Shown: positions 20,515 through 32,063 of the stretch, one piece after another | Layout: each line of letters opens with the position of its first letter | Numbering within the stretch: the first letter of the stretch is position 1 | Assembly (NCBI GenBank): GCA_030278955.1 | Contig: JAOANR010000013.1 | Location: 39,344,191 to 39,408,190, forward strand | Source of the DNA: Hygrophila difformis | Lineage: Eukaryota > Streptophyta > Magnoliopsida > Lamiales > Acanthaceae | Reading direction: 5' to 3' | DNA length: 64,000 bases | Notes under the pieces: model-generated | What the model was told of the DNA's origin: nothing | The model's database searches: none | What the model saw: only the letters and a program-made list of their open reading frames with translations | Position numbers and translations under genes: made by a program

Positions 20515-21620
20515 CTAGATTAGACCTTTATTCTTCCATATCTTTCATCCTTAATCAAAAACTCACAAAAAAAAAAGTAGCCCACTGGTTACTGTTCATC
20601 CGAGATCCGTTTTGATCCTTTGAATATTTCCTGAATCTGAGTTGATATTTGGATTCATTGGGTCGATTACATAAAGATTCATATAAAATTCGAAATTTTT
20701 GGTCAAGGAAATCATTTTCTATGAATTTTTGAAATTCTTGGCTAATATTTCTCAAAATACAAATCTGTGCAGAATCTGTTTTCACGTTTTCTGAACTGGT
20801 CGGTTTGAATCTCTGAAATCTGGGCATATATTTAGAATCCTCTCGTCGAGTAGATGAGTTTTCATATATCGTTTGCTCAAATCCGAGTTCGGATGAAAAA
20901 GTTATGCTAGTTTGAAGTTTATATGTGTTCTTGTGCAAAAATCCGAAAATCTTCATCTTTTGCTTCTTGATCTTGTGTTTTCTTGTGTTTGTTGTTAGTT
21001 TTCAAATATTTGGCCTCTCATATGTGTATGTGTGCATTTGGAATCTTGTTTATGTGTTTAATTGGCTAATATGTTTCCAAAAATTCCAAATGAGTGATTA
21101 TGAGTGTTGTTTGAAGAGCTTCAAGTGTTCTTCATGATGATATGATCTTCTTAAATTTCTTGGCATCCAGAATTTTGATCCAATCCCCTTTAGTTGCTGT
21201 GTATTTTCAATATAATAATATATATATATTCCCCATAATTATTGTCCTCGACAAGAGTTTGGCCAAAACTTTATTTGATTTGATTGGTAACCAAAAGTCT
21301 ACAAGTGTTGGCAGATATCAAATAAATTGAGATAGTATTTTTTTTTAGACCACAAAAGTCTCTTGTTAGGTTGAATAGAGGGGGCCATTGCATTAAATAT
21401 TGGTACTCTCTTGTTCACTTGAGTGTTTGAAATTGTTGAAGAAATTGTGTGCCGAGAGCCCCACGGGAATTCTACTACTTGCATTTGCAAATTTGTAAGA
21501 TTTCTTCAACCGTGGGACCCAGTTGCATCAATTATCTTCAAAGTCCAATTTGTTGTTTCTCTTGTACCGTGGACCCCACCCGCAACTACAATTTCTTAAT
21601 TCCCATCCTCTTACACGTAC

Positions 21621-21662
<42 letters not shown>

Positions 21663-22243
21663 AAGAAAGAAAAAAAAAAGAAAAACGTTCCCAAAAAAAA
21701 ATATATATATATATATATATAGAAATTTGATACACCTGTGAACCCCATCCATCACTCACCTGAATTATTTGCTCTTAACAATATATCAAATGTTTGGGTA
21801 TTTTAGTTGGGAATTTTATTTAGGACTATAGTGTGTGTATTAAATATTATTTATTGGGAGTCGAGTGTTGTGAGCTACCACTCTTCAAACTTTGGTGAGT
21901 TCACTTTTATACTGTGAGGATTTGGAATTATTGGATTGCATTTACCGATTAAAACTGTGAACATAATTTCTGTGCATTGCATTCCACATATTCCAGCGGT
22001 TGTTGATAGAGTCGAACATTGCATTCTGATTCTTGCACTGTGCGTCCATTACTTCTTTCTCTCTATCCATACATTGTTGGTTGATACGACTGAGCACTAC
22101 TTGGCTTACTGGAACCAAACCAACTAGACGAGAATTCAAGACCGACAGTGAGGGATACAGTTGTGAGATCACTCTACAAATTTCCTGTTGATTTCTACTA
22201 ACCTCTTATACATATATCTAGTTTTCTTTGCTTTTGAACTGAA
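20515..22243 (+). other. Gypsy 5' leader, noncoding
   Basis: About 1.7 kb between PBS and gag with no significant frame. It contains a long A-rich microsatellite with GAAA interruptions (about 21627-21690) and a TA run (about 21701-21720). Confidence 0.7.
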
Positions 22244-24203
22244 ATGGCAGGAAGTACTGATCAAAGATTTGACCAAATCATGGCCGCCATCCAGGCATTA
22301 TCCGAGACCACAGCCCGAAGGTCTGATTTTGATTCCATGCGCCGAACCGTAGATGAAACTGAGGCGCGAGTCACTGAAATCACTGAGCGCATAGACATCT
22401 TAGCTACCGAAGTAGCGAGAGGGAATTCCTTATGGGGAGAGGCACTCCAGACTCGAGTCATGCAACAAGTTGAGCGCAGGCTTGAGGAAGCTTTCTGTCA
22501 TACTCCGTCACCTCCCAATGTCACCCCCGGAAGCACAAGTGGAGTGAACAGATCGGGCATTGGAAGAAGCAGATGCAGCCATTGAGGAGAGGGAACTACA
22601 ATTTGGAACATACAACAGACAACAAGGCCCACGAGGCCCACGAACAGCACCACCTCCGCCACCTCGACCGCAGGTCCTGACAAATACTCAGTTCCAGAAT
22701 CCACCACCACCTCCGGCACCTGCCGCCCCAGCTGTAGCTCCAAGACCACCATTACATCAACCCATTCGGCAGAGGGTAAACGTAAATCCCCCTCCAGTGG
22801 ACCTTCCCGAAAACGATTTCGAAGAAGAGGACATACATCGAGCCCCTGTTGAGCACAACCGACTAGAAGCTGATCTTCGAGGAATCAAATTCACAATTCC
22901 GGCATTCAAGGGCACGAATGATCCAGAGGAATTCATCGATTGGAGGCAATCTATTGAGTTGATCTACGATTGCCAACAATACAACGAGTTCACAAAGATC
23001 CAACTTGCCATTTGTGAATTCAAGGACTATGCTCTCACTTGGTGGCAGAAAATTCAACACGATGGACAGCGTCTAAGACTTCCCCCTATTTCTACATGGG
23101 CCGAACTGATGCATGCAATGGAAAAGAGGTTTGTTCCTAGTAGTTATTTTGATGACTTGTACATGAAGGTTAATTTTTGTGTGCAGGGTAACCGAACCGT
23201 GGACGAATACTACAAGGACTTGGAACGCCTCATGATGAGAGCCCAGATCAATGAGGATGAACCGCTACTGATTGCCAGGTTCAAAAGAGGATTGAGAAGA
23301 GAGGTCCTAGCAGAAATCAAATTAAGGACATACACTGGTTTGGAACATTTGGTGCAGCTAGCCATTGAGATCGATCGCCAACTGAGGGATAGACCGGTCA
23401 ATTCCACGATCATTTCAAACACCACCAAGTATTGGATAACAAGGTCAAATGAACAGCCTTCGAAGCCCCATGATCGATACGGAAAACCCAATACCCTTAA
23501 GGATGACAGGCCCAACAGGCCCAAAGCATTTGAGATGAGCAAAGATTTTAAGGATCCATACCGATACAGGAAAGATGAAAGGGATAAGCCCAAGCGGGAC
23601 ATCAAGGATGTCACCTGTTTCAAATGTGGACAGAAAGGTCATTATTCCCGAGATTGTCCGCGAAGAGAAAGGCGAATGGTTATGATTGAACCGGGAACTT
23701 GGAAAGAAATTGACTCTGATGAAGAGCGAGAGGAAGCTGAGCATGAAGAAGAAGATGGTGGTTATGAACAGTATCCAGACGAGGGCGATCTGAGCCGAGT
23801 AGTCTTGGAAGAAGAAGAAGAAGAGTATGTGACGAATTTCATCGCCATGAGGGCATTGACCGCTGACAAAGCTGATGAATCCAACAGCAATGCACCGGAA
23901 CAGAGAGAGAATTTATTTCACTATCATTGTAAATTAAAGGGCAATGTAGCCTCTTTGATTGTAGACAATGGTAGTTGTGTGAACGCTGTAAGCTTGTATA
24001 CTGTGCGTAGATTAGGACTACCAATGCAAGATCATGTGAAGCCATATCATCTACACTGGATGAATGAGCACGGGACTACAAAGGTCGCGAAGCAAGCCAG
24101 GGTGCCAATTACCATCGGCCCTTACTCAGAGGAGATTTTATGCGATGTAGTGCCCATGACCGCATGTCATGTGTTATTGGGACGACCTTGGATGTACGAC
24201 AAA
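22244..24203 (+). pseudogene. Gypsy gag and protease (one frameshift, terminal in-frame stop)
   Basis: Gag starts at ATG 22244 with a coiled-coil N-terminus (MAGSTDQRFDQIMAAIQALS). The frame changes between about 22545 and 22585, and gag continues in the other frame to 24206. The core PAFKGTNDPEEFIDWRQSIE is the plant gypsy gag domain. The zinc knuckle is CFKCGQKGHYSRDC at about 23616-23657. The protease-like segment has LIVDNGSCVNAVS (DNGS instead of the usual DSG/DTG) and ends CHVLLGRPWMYDK. A TGA at 24204-24206 then separates it from RT in the same frame. The frameshift is probably a lesion; the TGA may be a lesion or a readthrough site. Confidence 0.85.
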
Positions 24204-24206
24204 TGA

Positions 24207-27200
24207 GTCATCTATAGAGGCACAGAGAATGACCTCTCTTTCCGCAATGGCCAAAGCAGAATTATGATGAAGTCACTACCGCCGAAAACTGTTAAGATTG
24301 ACCATCGAAATTTAGTGGAAAACATCCGGAAGGAGGAAGAGGAGTTCAAGAGAAAACAGAGAGGTAAAGGGATTATAATTGATTCTGATAATTCTAATCC
24401 ATCTCCTTTACCCTTGACAGGTCATGATCGATGCTTGCTTTTCACAAAGCAAGAACTGGAAGCAGCTATTGAGGACGCACCCCTACCAGGTCACTGTTTC
24501 CTAGCTTTTGTTAAACCAGTTGAAGAAACTTCTAAGAACTCTCCTACTACACTCAATATACCTGAAATTTTTCGCAGGATGCTCCAAGACAATATGGATG
24601 TTTTTCCGGAAGAACTGCCAGCAAGGTTACCACCTTTGAGAGGTGTAGAGCATCGGATTGACTTCGTACCAGGAGCGTCAGTTCCGAATAGGCCTGCATA
24701 CCGCATGAACCCCGAGGAAACGAAAGAAGTCCAAAAGCAAGTTCAAGAACTGTTGGACAAAGGTTGGGTTCGGGAGAGTCTATCTCCATGTGCAGTACCG
24801 GTATTGCTGGTACCGAAGAAAAATGGAACGTGGAGGATGTGCGTTGACTGCCGAGCTGTTAATGCAATTACAATCAAGTACCGCCATCCGATCCCGCGAC
24901 TCGATGACATGCTCGATGAGCTCGGTGGAGCAAGTATTTTTACGAAGATAGATTTGAAAAGCGGTTATCACCAGATCCGCATGCAGCCAGGAGACGAATG
25001 GAAAACAACTTTCAAAACCAAGTTCGGACTGTATGAATGGCTCGTGATGCCCTTCGGACTTACTAATGCTCCCTCCACATTTATGAGGCTCATGAATGAA
25101 ACTTTAAGGGAGTTCATTGGAAAATTCGTTGTTGTGTACTTTGATGATATTCTTATTTATAGTCACAACGAATCTAATCATGTAAAGCATGTTGTGCAGG
25201 TAATTATCAAGCTGAGGAAGGCCGAGCTTTATGCAAATTTCGAGAAGTGCACCTTTCACGTGCCTGAAGTCACATTCTTAGGCTTCATCGTTGGAGGAAA
25301 TGGACTGAAGGTGGATGAGTCCAAGATCAAAGCAATTTCTGAATGGACATCACCTGCCAACGTTAATGAAGTAAGAAGATTTTTGGGTATGTGCGGGTTT
25401 TTCAGAAGATTCGTGCCACAGTTTAGTGTGATTGCCGCACCGATGACCTCATTGCTGAAGAAGGGGCTCCAATTCAAATGGGGACTAAAGGAGCAAAAAT
25501 CATTTGAAGAGTTAAAGGATAAGCTCACCCGTGCGCCAGTATTAGCACTTCCGAATTTTGACCTTCCATTTGAGATCGAATGCGACGCATCCGGAACCGG
25601 CATGGGCGCAGTATTGTTGCAAGATGGGAAGCCGATTGCCTACCACAGTGAGAAGTTTGGAGCATCTCAACTGAACTACTCCACGTATGACGAGGAATTG
25701 TATGCTGTGGTACAAGCATTGCGGACATGGCAACACTACTTGCGAGGGAGAGAGTTTATTATCCACACAGATCATGAGACACTGAAGCATATCCGAGGAC
25801 AGGGGCAACTGAAAAATGCAAGACATGCCCGATGGAGCTCATTCATTGAATCATTCCCGTATGTGATCTGTTACAAGAAGGGGAAAGATAACATGGTTGC
25901 TGATGCCTTATCAAGAAGACTGAATCTCGCAGCTTTTGCAACTACGCATCTGATCGGATTCGAGCACATAAAGGACCTATATGCTCAAGATGCTGATTTT
26001 GGGGAGATCTACAAGAAAACCGACAAAATATCCTTTAAAGAATATTCTCAATTGAATGGTTTTCTTTATTTTGAAAATAAATTATGTATACCAAAAGGAT
26101 CCATCAGAGAACTTCTAATTACTGAAGCACATTCTGGTGACATGATGGGTCACTTTGGTAGAATTGCAACTATGAGTGTCCTAACTGAACGTTTTTATTG
26201 GCCAGGAATGGAGAAACAAGTCAGTGACTTCATCAACAAGTGCATTACCTGTTTGAGGGCCAAGTCAACCACCAAGCCACATGGACTTTATCAAGCCTTA
26301 CCTGCACCAGAGGGGCCATGGATTGATTTATCTATGGACTTTGTTTTGGGATTGCCTCGTACTGCTCGGGCTAAAGATTCTATTTTTGTGGTTGTTGACA
26401 GGTTCTCGAAGATGGCGCATTTTATTCCCTGTGCCAAAACGAACGATGCACACCACGTGGCCAAGATATTCTTCAAGGAAGTTGTGAGACTCCACGGTGT
26501 GCCACGGACAATTGTTTCCGACAGGGACGCAAAATTTGTAAGTTATTTTTGGAAATCCTTGTGGGCTGAGATTGGGACAAGACTGTTATTTTCCACTGCA
26601 TATCACCCCCAAACTGATGGGCAAACTGAAGCAGTAAATCGAATTTTAGGTAATTTACTTAGAATTATCACTGCTACTAACAGTAAAAGTTGGGATGAAT
26701 GCTTACCTTACATTGAATTTGCATATAATAGACATGTACACAGCGCAACACATATGTCACCATTTGAGGTTGTGTACGGGTTTAACCCACTGACACCGCT
26801 TGATTTGTTGCCATTGCCTCGCAATGAGCAATTGAATATCAATGGCAGGGACAGGGGGCGAGCAATCAAAGAAATGCATGCTGATGTAAAGAACAGACTA
26901 GTCAAAGCTGCTGAAGGTTATGCCAAATATAACAACCGTGGTCGGAAGGATCTGAAGCTTGATCCCGGAGATTGGGTGTGGCTCAATTGGAAAAAGGAAC
27001 GATTCCCAGCGAGCAGACGCAACAAATTATCTCCGCGAGGAGATGGACCATTTAAAGTTTTAGAAAGGATTAATAATAATGCGTACAAATTGCAATTATC
27101 TGAAGAATATGGTCATATTAATCCTGTCTTTAATGTTGCAGATCTGTCACTGTTCGAGAGGGATGAGGAAAATGCTGATCGGTTGATGGATCAACCTTCC

Positions 27201-27425
27201 CAAGGGGGTGGGGATGGCATGGGAGCCGGAACTGTAGCACTTAGCATCCCGGAAGGACCCTGCTCTAAGCAACGTGCCAAGAGGTTCCTCAACACCATCG
27301 CCAAAATACTATCCGATGAATCCGAGGTGTGGGAACAGAAATTGAGCTACCCGGATAAAAATGGGCCGAGATTGATAATCCGTTTAATTGAAGATGTTGG
27401 GCCAAGGAACTTAATGAAGAAGTAG
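24207..27425 (+). CDS. Gypsy RT, RNase H and integrase
   Basis: One uninterrupted frame (first ATG 24264) of about 1050 residues. Reverse transcriptase includes KKNGTWRMCVDCRAVN and the catalytic YFDDILIYS (about 25138-25164). RNase H includes CDASGTGMGAVLLQ and the HTDHETLKHI region. Integrase has a zinc region around HSGDMMGHFG and KCITCLRAK, and a catalytic core DLSMDFVLGLP, SDRDAKFVSYFW, TDGQTEAVNR. A GPY/F module around KLSPRGDGPFKVLERI is typical of chromoviruses. The frame runs past the polypurine tract and ends 211 bases inside the 3' LTR (27215-27425), a property described for CRM elements. Expression would need passage of the TGA at 24204-24206 and of the gag frameshift. Confidence 0.9.
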   Translation, partial: VIYRGTENDLSFRNGQSRIMMKSLPPKTVKIDHRNLVENIRKEEEEFKRKQRGKGIIIDSDNSNPSPLPLTGHDRCLLFTKQELEAAIEDAPLPGHCFLAFVKPVEETSKNSPTTLNIPEIFRRMLQDNMDVFPEELPARLPPLRGVEHRIDFVPGASVPNRPAYRMNPEETKEVQKQVQELLDKGWVRESLSPCAVPVLLVPKKNGTWRMCVDCRAVNAITIKYRHPIPRLDDMLDELGGASIFTKIDLKSGYHQIRMQPGDEWKTTFKTKFGLYEWLVMPFGLTNAPSTFMRLMNETLREFIGKFVVVYFDDILIYSHNESNHVKHVVQVIIKLRKAELYANFEKCTFHVPEVTFLGFIVGGNGLKVDESKIKAISEWTSPANVNEVRRFLGMCGFFRRFVPQFSVIAAPMTSLLKKGLQFKWGLKEQKSFEELKDKLTRAPVLALPNFDLPFEIECDASGTGMGAVLLQDGKPIAYHSEKFGASQLNYSTYDEELYAVVQALRTWQHYLRGREFIIHTDHETLKHIRGQGQLKNARHARWSSFIESFPYVICYKKGKDNMVADALSRRLNLAAFATTHLIGFEHIKDLYAQDADFGEIYKKTDKISFKEYSQLNGFLYFENKLCIPKGSIRELLITEAHSGDMMGHFGRIATMSVLTERFYWPGMEKQVSDFINKCITCLRAKSTTKPHGLYQALPAPEGPWIDLSMDFVLGLPRTARAKDSIFVVVDRFSKMAHFIPCAKTNDAHHVAKIFFKEVVRLHGVPRTIVSDRDAKFVSYFWKSLWAEIGTRLLFSTAYHPQTDGQTEAVNRILGNLLRIITATNSKSWDECLPYIEFAYNRHVHSATHMSPFEVVYGFNPLTPLDLLPLPRNEQLNINGRDRGRAIKEMHADVKNRLVKAAEGYAKYNNRGRKDLKLDPGDWVWLNWKKERFPASRRNKLSPRGDGPFKVLERINNNAYKLQLSEEYGHINPVFNVADLSLFERDEENADRLMDQPSQGGGDGMGAGTVALSIPEGPCSKQRAKRFLNTIAKILSDESEVWEQKLSYPDKNGPRLIIRLIEDVGPRNLMKK

Positions 27426-27890
27426 AAGTGTCGAGACCCACACGAGCTCAAGGCCCACAAGCAAGACCACCAACACATTATGGATGTACTTAGACTTTAT
27501 TATTTCCGTAGCTTTGGTACTTGTTTAATTTACATAGCAAGTCGTTTAATTCCGTGTAATATGGTTTGCCTATATATAGGGCATTACCCACACTTTGTAA
27601 GGACACCTTTTGAATGATTTAAGAAATTTGAGTGTTTTCTCTTTGGTGATAACCGAGAGCATTTAGAAGGTCATCTTGAATTTCTCCCTTGTTGGTGCAA
27701 TTCCTTTCAAGCTTGAGATGTGCTTGATCGTATCGACACCTTGAAGATTGTTGATCGAGGGAATCGTGGCTCATTTAGTGTGTCCATTGATCCAAGATTA
27801 AGCTTTCGGTAAAGGAAATCTCAACCTATCCTTTTATTTTCATTTTGAGTTCATCCTTGTTCATCTATGTTCATCATCTTGTTCATCATC

Positions 27891-28809
27891 TGTTAGGTTC
27901 TTTAGCGTGGATAACCAATTAAGTAGTCCTGAAAACTAGTTCAAGCACCTTTCGTGGACACGTTAAACAGTTTATGAAATAAAGCAGCGGAAAGTAAATA
28001 AACTGTGAAAATAAAGAACTCAAGGTTTGTTGACCCAGTTCGGCACAAGCCTACATCTGGGGGATACCAATCCAGGAGATTCACTAATTGTTTTGGTTTG
28101 ATCCTTGATCACAACAATAGTGAAGTGTTTCGCCCAACTCCAATCACCAAGCGGACTGAATTGTCAAACCAAGACACTCCCCCTGTCTTGGTGAAGATCT
28201 CCCCGACCTTGCTTCAATCCCTTGAAGGCTCCTCCTTCAAGTTTGCCCTTGGTCGAAACCTGTTGGCGACTCTCCTTGATCTTTTCAATTAAGCTCTTGA
28301 GTTTGACGACTTCCTCGAAACCCTTGATTGATTTTGTCAACTTCAATCAAGCACACTGTGGCACATTATCGATCAATTCACCCGAGGAAGTGTTGATCGA
28401 TTTTCTTCCTTCAAGATGATAGACTCACGAACACGGAAGGAAGATAATTTTCTCTCTTTACAATGGCTTTCGATTGCACAAGGATTTCAGTGAATAATTC
28501 GCCGTGGTTCTTCTTCCCTTGGCCGTCCTATTTGAAGAGAGCAATATTTCCTCCATTCTAAGATAGGAGATTTTCTTTCCATAAATTTGCGGATCCTTAG
28601 AATGGACTTGCCCGGATTAAGGGATCTTGGTTTCCATCCTTCGTGTGCAATATCCGGGCAGGGAATTAGCTAGCCGTTGGACGTAATCTCATTGCAAATT
28701 CGTCAGCTTCACTTCCCTTAAATAGTTTGTCGCCAGATGATGTGGTTGGTCCAACAAAGTAGTTCAGACATCGGTTGTGAACACATTTGCTCAAAACTGG
28801 TTCCCAACA
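27891..28809 (-). repeat. 3' LTR of the Sirevirus-like element
   Basis: 919 bp, plus-strand ends TGTTAGG...CCCAACA, a perfect TGTT/AACA border. Since the element is on the minus strand this is its downstream LTR. Confidence 0.95.
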
Positions 28810-29246
28810 ATCTCCCCCTTTTTGGCAGAATGTGGGCCAGTATAAGAGTTGACTCAACCGATGTCCAAACAATCAAAACAATAACAAGGAATGTAGAAAA
28901 TATCCCATTGAAACCCAACCACCAATTACAATGATACCCAATTCAAGACAAACTATTCTAATGCTCCGTACAAGATATCCTATCAAAAGTTCTAGGAGCA
29001 TTTACATCAAAACAGGCACATGGCAATAAGATAAAGCAAGTAAGATCACAATTTAATTATTACAGGCCATAGTGCAAATGTCCAGCAAAAACAAAACGAA
29101 GACAGTTCAATAGTAAGACAGAAAAAGTTACCCATCAGTAGCAGAAGTAGTTCAGACTTCTCTTCTTTAAGTGTCCAGAGGTACGCAAAAGATTGGTTGG
29201 TCAACTTTACTCCCCCTCTGGCACACATCTGCCCAAAAAGGGCATA
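28810..29246 (-). other. 3' noncoding region and polypurine tract of the Sirevirus-like element
   Basis: About 440 bases between the accessory ORF stop and the LTR. The minus strand has the purine run AAAAAGGGGGAGA touching the LTR, the plus-strand DNA primer. Further short purine runs and no significant ORF. Confidence 0.7.
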
Positions 29247-31628
29247 TCACTCCGAGTCATCAGAGGAAGCAGCATCAGATTCGCTGGACTCCTCCTCTGG
29301 ATTGGTATCCAATGGCTCATCTTCATCAGACCAAACGTCAGGAAGCTGTCTGAACATCTTTTCAGCATTTTCGACTTGCTGGTGCACTTGAGCTTCCAGA
29401 ACCTTAAGATGATTGATGTGGTCAGTGAGGTTCTCACGGAGCATTGAGAAGGCATCCTTTGCAGGAATCCTGCCTCCTGGTCCAGCCAAATCGGGCTTCT
29501 TTTTGGCAAAGTGGGCAGAGAGCTTGAAGTCTGCAATATCCTCAGGACGATCATGTTTGCTACCAACGATGTGGAGATGCTTCAGGTACTCCGAGATGAG
29601 GCCAGGGAACGGAAGTGTGGTGTTGTACTTCCTCTTGACTTTTCCAGCAAAGACCAACATTTGATTGAGCACAAGTGCTCCATAATTGATCTCATACTTT
29701 TGGTCTATAGCAAACAACAATTTACACATGCTTTTGGACACTACAGAGTGGTTAGCAGTGGGCATGATATTATGAGCACATAATTTATAAAGCATGGAAA
29801 ATTTCTGAGTCAAAACACCTGCACTCAACCCCTTTCCTTGAAACCTTTTCCCTTGAACTCCAGTGAGTGTTTCAGCAATAGTGTTCATAGGAAATTTTGC
29901 ACTTCGAGAGTAGACAGATTTCAGAGTAGTTCGGGGTACCTGGAGAAAGCGGTTCAGAGCCCTAGCCTTGAGTTCAAATAACTCCCCATGAGCATAGCTG
30001 AGTTCGAACCAGGGGCTTTTGGTGGTGAGGACTTCAGAGCTCAGGTTTGCATAAAAATGCCTAACTAGCTGTCCCTTGTATTGCTTGATCTCAGTTCCCC
30101 AGAACAAAAGTGACCTGTCTTCCAGGTACTTGTGCCATCCCATTTCCTCATAGCGTTCAGCAGCAAAGCGTATCTCATGGTGAACCTTCATCTTCTCCAG
30201 AACAGTAGCAAAGTAATGCTTGGACACTTCATAGTAGAAGTCAATGGAAATGGCGTTCTCAGCATCGATGATCTCTGGTTCATGTTCCTCAGAGGAGGAT
30301 TCAGCGATCTTCCGTTTCTTGACTCCAGAGGCTTTTCCTGATGCTTCTGGTTCAGAACGAGTCCGCTTTTTGGGTTCGGACTCCTTTGGAGAACTCCTGG
30401 CAGGCGGAGTTGGTACACGTGGCTCAGTCTGTGGTTCAACTTCTTCTACTGAATCTTCTTCAGCATCATCATCAACCTTTTCTTCGGATTCATCTTCATC
30501 CTCTTCAGATTCTTCCTGGGATTCTTCATCTCCGCTTTGGGTATCTTGGGATCCCAATTCTTCGGACTTATCTTCAGTTGGGTTCTCCCCCTCAGTTGGA
30601 TCAGGGGCATTCTCCTGAAGGTGTTCCGTGTCTCCTCCAGATTCTTTGCTCACATCGTCATCAGAGCTTGAAGATTCCTCATCTTCTTCCTCTTCTACCT
30701 GTTCAATTTCAGTTTGAACAGGTTGTGTGGCAGGCACAGTTTCCTTTGGTTCTGGTCTCAGCATGTGCTTTCTTTTCTGACTGGCAGTCCAGGCAATTTC
30801 TTCCGTGATCAGGTTCACAGCATACTCCTTCTCATCATCACTTATGTCGATCATAGATTCGTCTCCAGAGCTTTCATCTGCATCCTCTTGTATATAATCT
30901 GAATCGAGTTCTTCTTCGTCGAGTGGTTCAGTGACTGGTTCGGTCTCCTTTGGTGAACTGGTTTGGGTGTCCGGTGCAGTGATCTGAGGTGGTTCTTCAG
31001 GGGTTGCCTCAGTGGTGGTGACAGGAGCAGGGTCAGTCACGACACTTGGTTCTATGGCGGCCTTCTTCGCAGGAGTTTTCTTCTTGAGCTTTGTAGTGGA
31101 CACCTTCTGTGCATCTTTGGCAGTGACTTCGGTGCTTTTAGTTGGAGCAGTGGTTGTGGTTGCAGGTTCAGATCCCATGGATGGAAGGTTCGCCAGAATG
31201 GAATCCAGGGGTTCCAGTGCTTTGGTAACCTCCGTCTCCACCAGTTCACTTATCGACGCGTTCTTCTTAGCAACTGCCTTCTCTCTTGTTTTAGCGGTTG
31301 AAACAGCTTTTCCTTTCGTCTTTGGAGCCTCCAAGTCTTTCTTCTTTAAAGCAGCGGCACCAGCAACTTCGGCTCGAATGTCGAGCGGGTCTTGAACAGC
31401 TACAGTGGATCCTTTTCCTCCAGCAGTTGAAGGCGATGACGAAGGGAATGGAACAGGGACTATGGATGGAGTTTCAGAAACAGTTTGTTCCATGATTGCC
31501 TTCTGAACAGCCTTCGCACGACCCTTGGCACTTGATTCTTCGGGTGAGATGGCCTTCTTACTTCCAGCAGTAGAGGAGGGAGTCGGGCCTTGTGATTTGG
31601 AACCTTGGCTTCCGCGTGTCTTTACCAT
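29247..31628 (-). CDS. Accessory ORF downstream of pol, similar to 'putative plant transposon protein' domain
   Basis: 793 residues from ATG 31628 (MVKTRGSQGSKSQGP; the frame extends further upstream without a better start). Residues 1 to about 455 are low-complexity. They hold basic lysine/alanine stretches that could act as nuclear localisation signals (for example KAVAKKNASI, KKKTPAKKAA), then long acidic serine/glutamate runs and KKRTRSEPEASGKASGVKKR. Residues about 457-760 form a folded domain with YEEMGWHKYLEDRSLLFWG, GQLVRHFYANLSSEVL, ALNRFLQVPR and LCAHNIMPTANHS. This pattern matches the domain often annotated in plants as putative plant transposon protein. A short acidic tail ends it. 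It is in sense with gag-pol, where Sireviruses may carry an env-like ORF. I see no signal peptide or membrane anchor in the 793-residue form. Function unknown. Confidence 0.8.
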   Translation of the reverse strand: MVKTRGSQGSKSQGPTPSSTAGSKKAISPEESSAKGRAKAVQKAIMEQTVSETPSIVPVPFPSSSPSTAGGKGSTVAVQDPLDIRAEVAGAAALKKKDLEAPKTKGKAVSTAKTREKAVAKKNASISELVETEVTKALEPLDSILANLPSMGSEPATTTTAPTKSTEVTAKDAQKVSTTKLKKKTPAKKAAIEPSVVTDPAPVTTTEATPEEPPQITAPDTQTSSPKETEPVTEPLDEEELDSDYIQEDADESSGDESMIDISDDEKEYAVNLITEEIAWTASQKRKHMLRPEPKETVPATQPVQTEIEQVEEEEDEESSSSDDDVSKESGGDTEHLQENAPDPTEGENPTEDKSEELGSQDTQSGDEESQEESEEDEDESEEKVDDDAEEDSVEEVEPQTEPRVPTPPARSSPKESEPKKRTRSEPEASGKASGVKKRKIAESSSEEHEPEIIDAENAISIDFYYEVSKHYFATVLEKMKVHHEIRFAAERYEEMGWHKYLEDRSLLFWGTEIKQYKGQLVRHFYANLSSEVLTTKSPWFELSYAHGELFELKARALNRFLQVPRTTLKSVYSRSAKFPMNTIAETLTGVQGKRFQGKGLSAGVLTQKFSMLYKLCAHNIMPTANHSVVSKSMCKLLFAIDQKYEINYGALVLNQMLVFAGKVKRKYNTTLPFPGLISEYLKHLHIVGSKHDRPEDIADFKLSAHFAKKKPDLAGPGGRIPAKDAFSMLRENLTDHINHLKVLEAQVHQQVENAEKMFRQLPDVWSDEDEPLDTNPEEESSESDAASSDDSE

Positions 31629-32063
31629 TGTCTGAAAGAGAAAACTTTTGACAAGAACAAGTGAAGAGTAGTGTATGATTATGAAGCTGAACGAGGGAGA
31701 GTATATGAGACCGAGAGAGAAGAGGATTTTAGGCAACTTGATCACAATGAAATCTGTGAATTTGATTTGCAACTTCCCTTGATATGAAAATGGTAAGTTA
31801 ATCACAACTTCCCATAACTGCAATCATCACGTTTTTTGAATGAAGTTATGCAATTAACCGTTCCCGCCTCGGTTCTTGTCAGTCCAGCCTGTCACATCAA
31901 TTTTGAATTTGAAAATTTTGGAGATTCACTTCCTTAGTAATGAGATCCTGCGAAACAATCTTAACAAAATAGTAAGAATAACATAATTAAGGTAATAAAA
32001 TATAGGATTACTAAATATAAGGAAATAGCATAAAGTAAAACTCATTCCGCAATTTTTGGGATT
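31629..32063 (-). other. Spacer between pol and accessory ORF
   Basis: 435 bases. The accessory frame stays open upstream to 31823, including a hydrophobic stretch SFSFIIIHYSSLVLVKSF. This could be translated only if the transcript starts or is spliced upstream. No splice acceptor or TATA box was assigned with confidence. Confidence 0.4.

Noticed and set aside
29207..31495. Plus-strand frames antisense to the Sirevirus accessory ORF (up to 155 codons)
   Set aside because: Shadows of a strongly biased (acidic/lysine-rich) minus-strand coding region. No motif.
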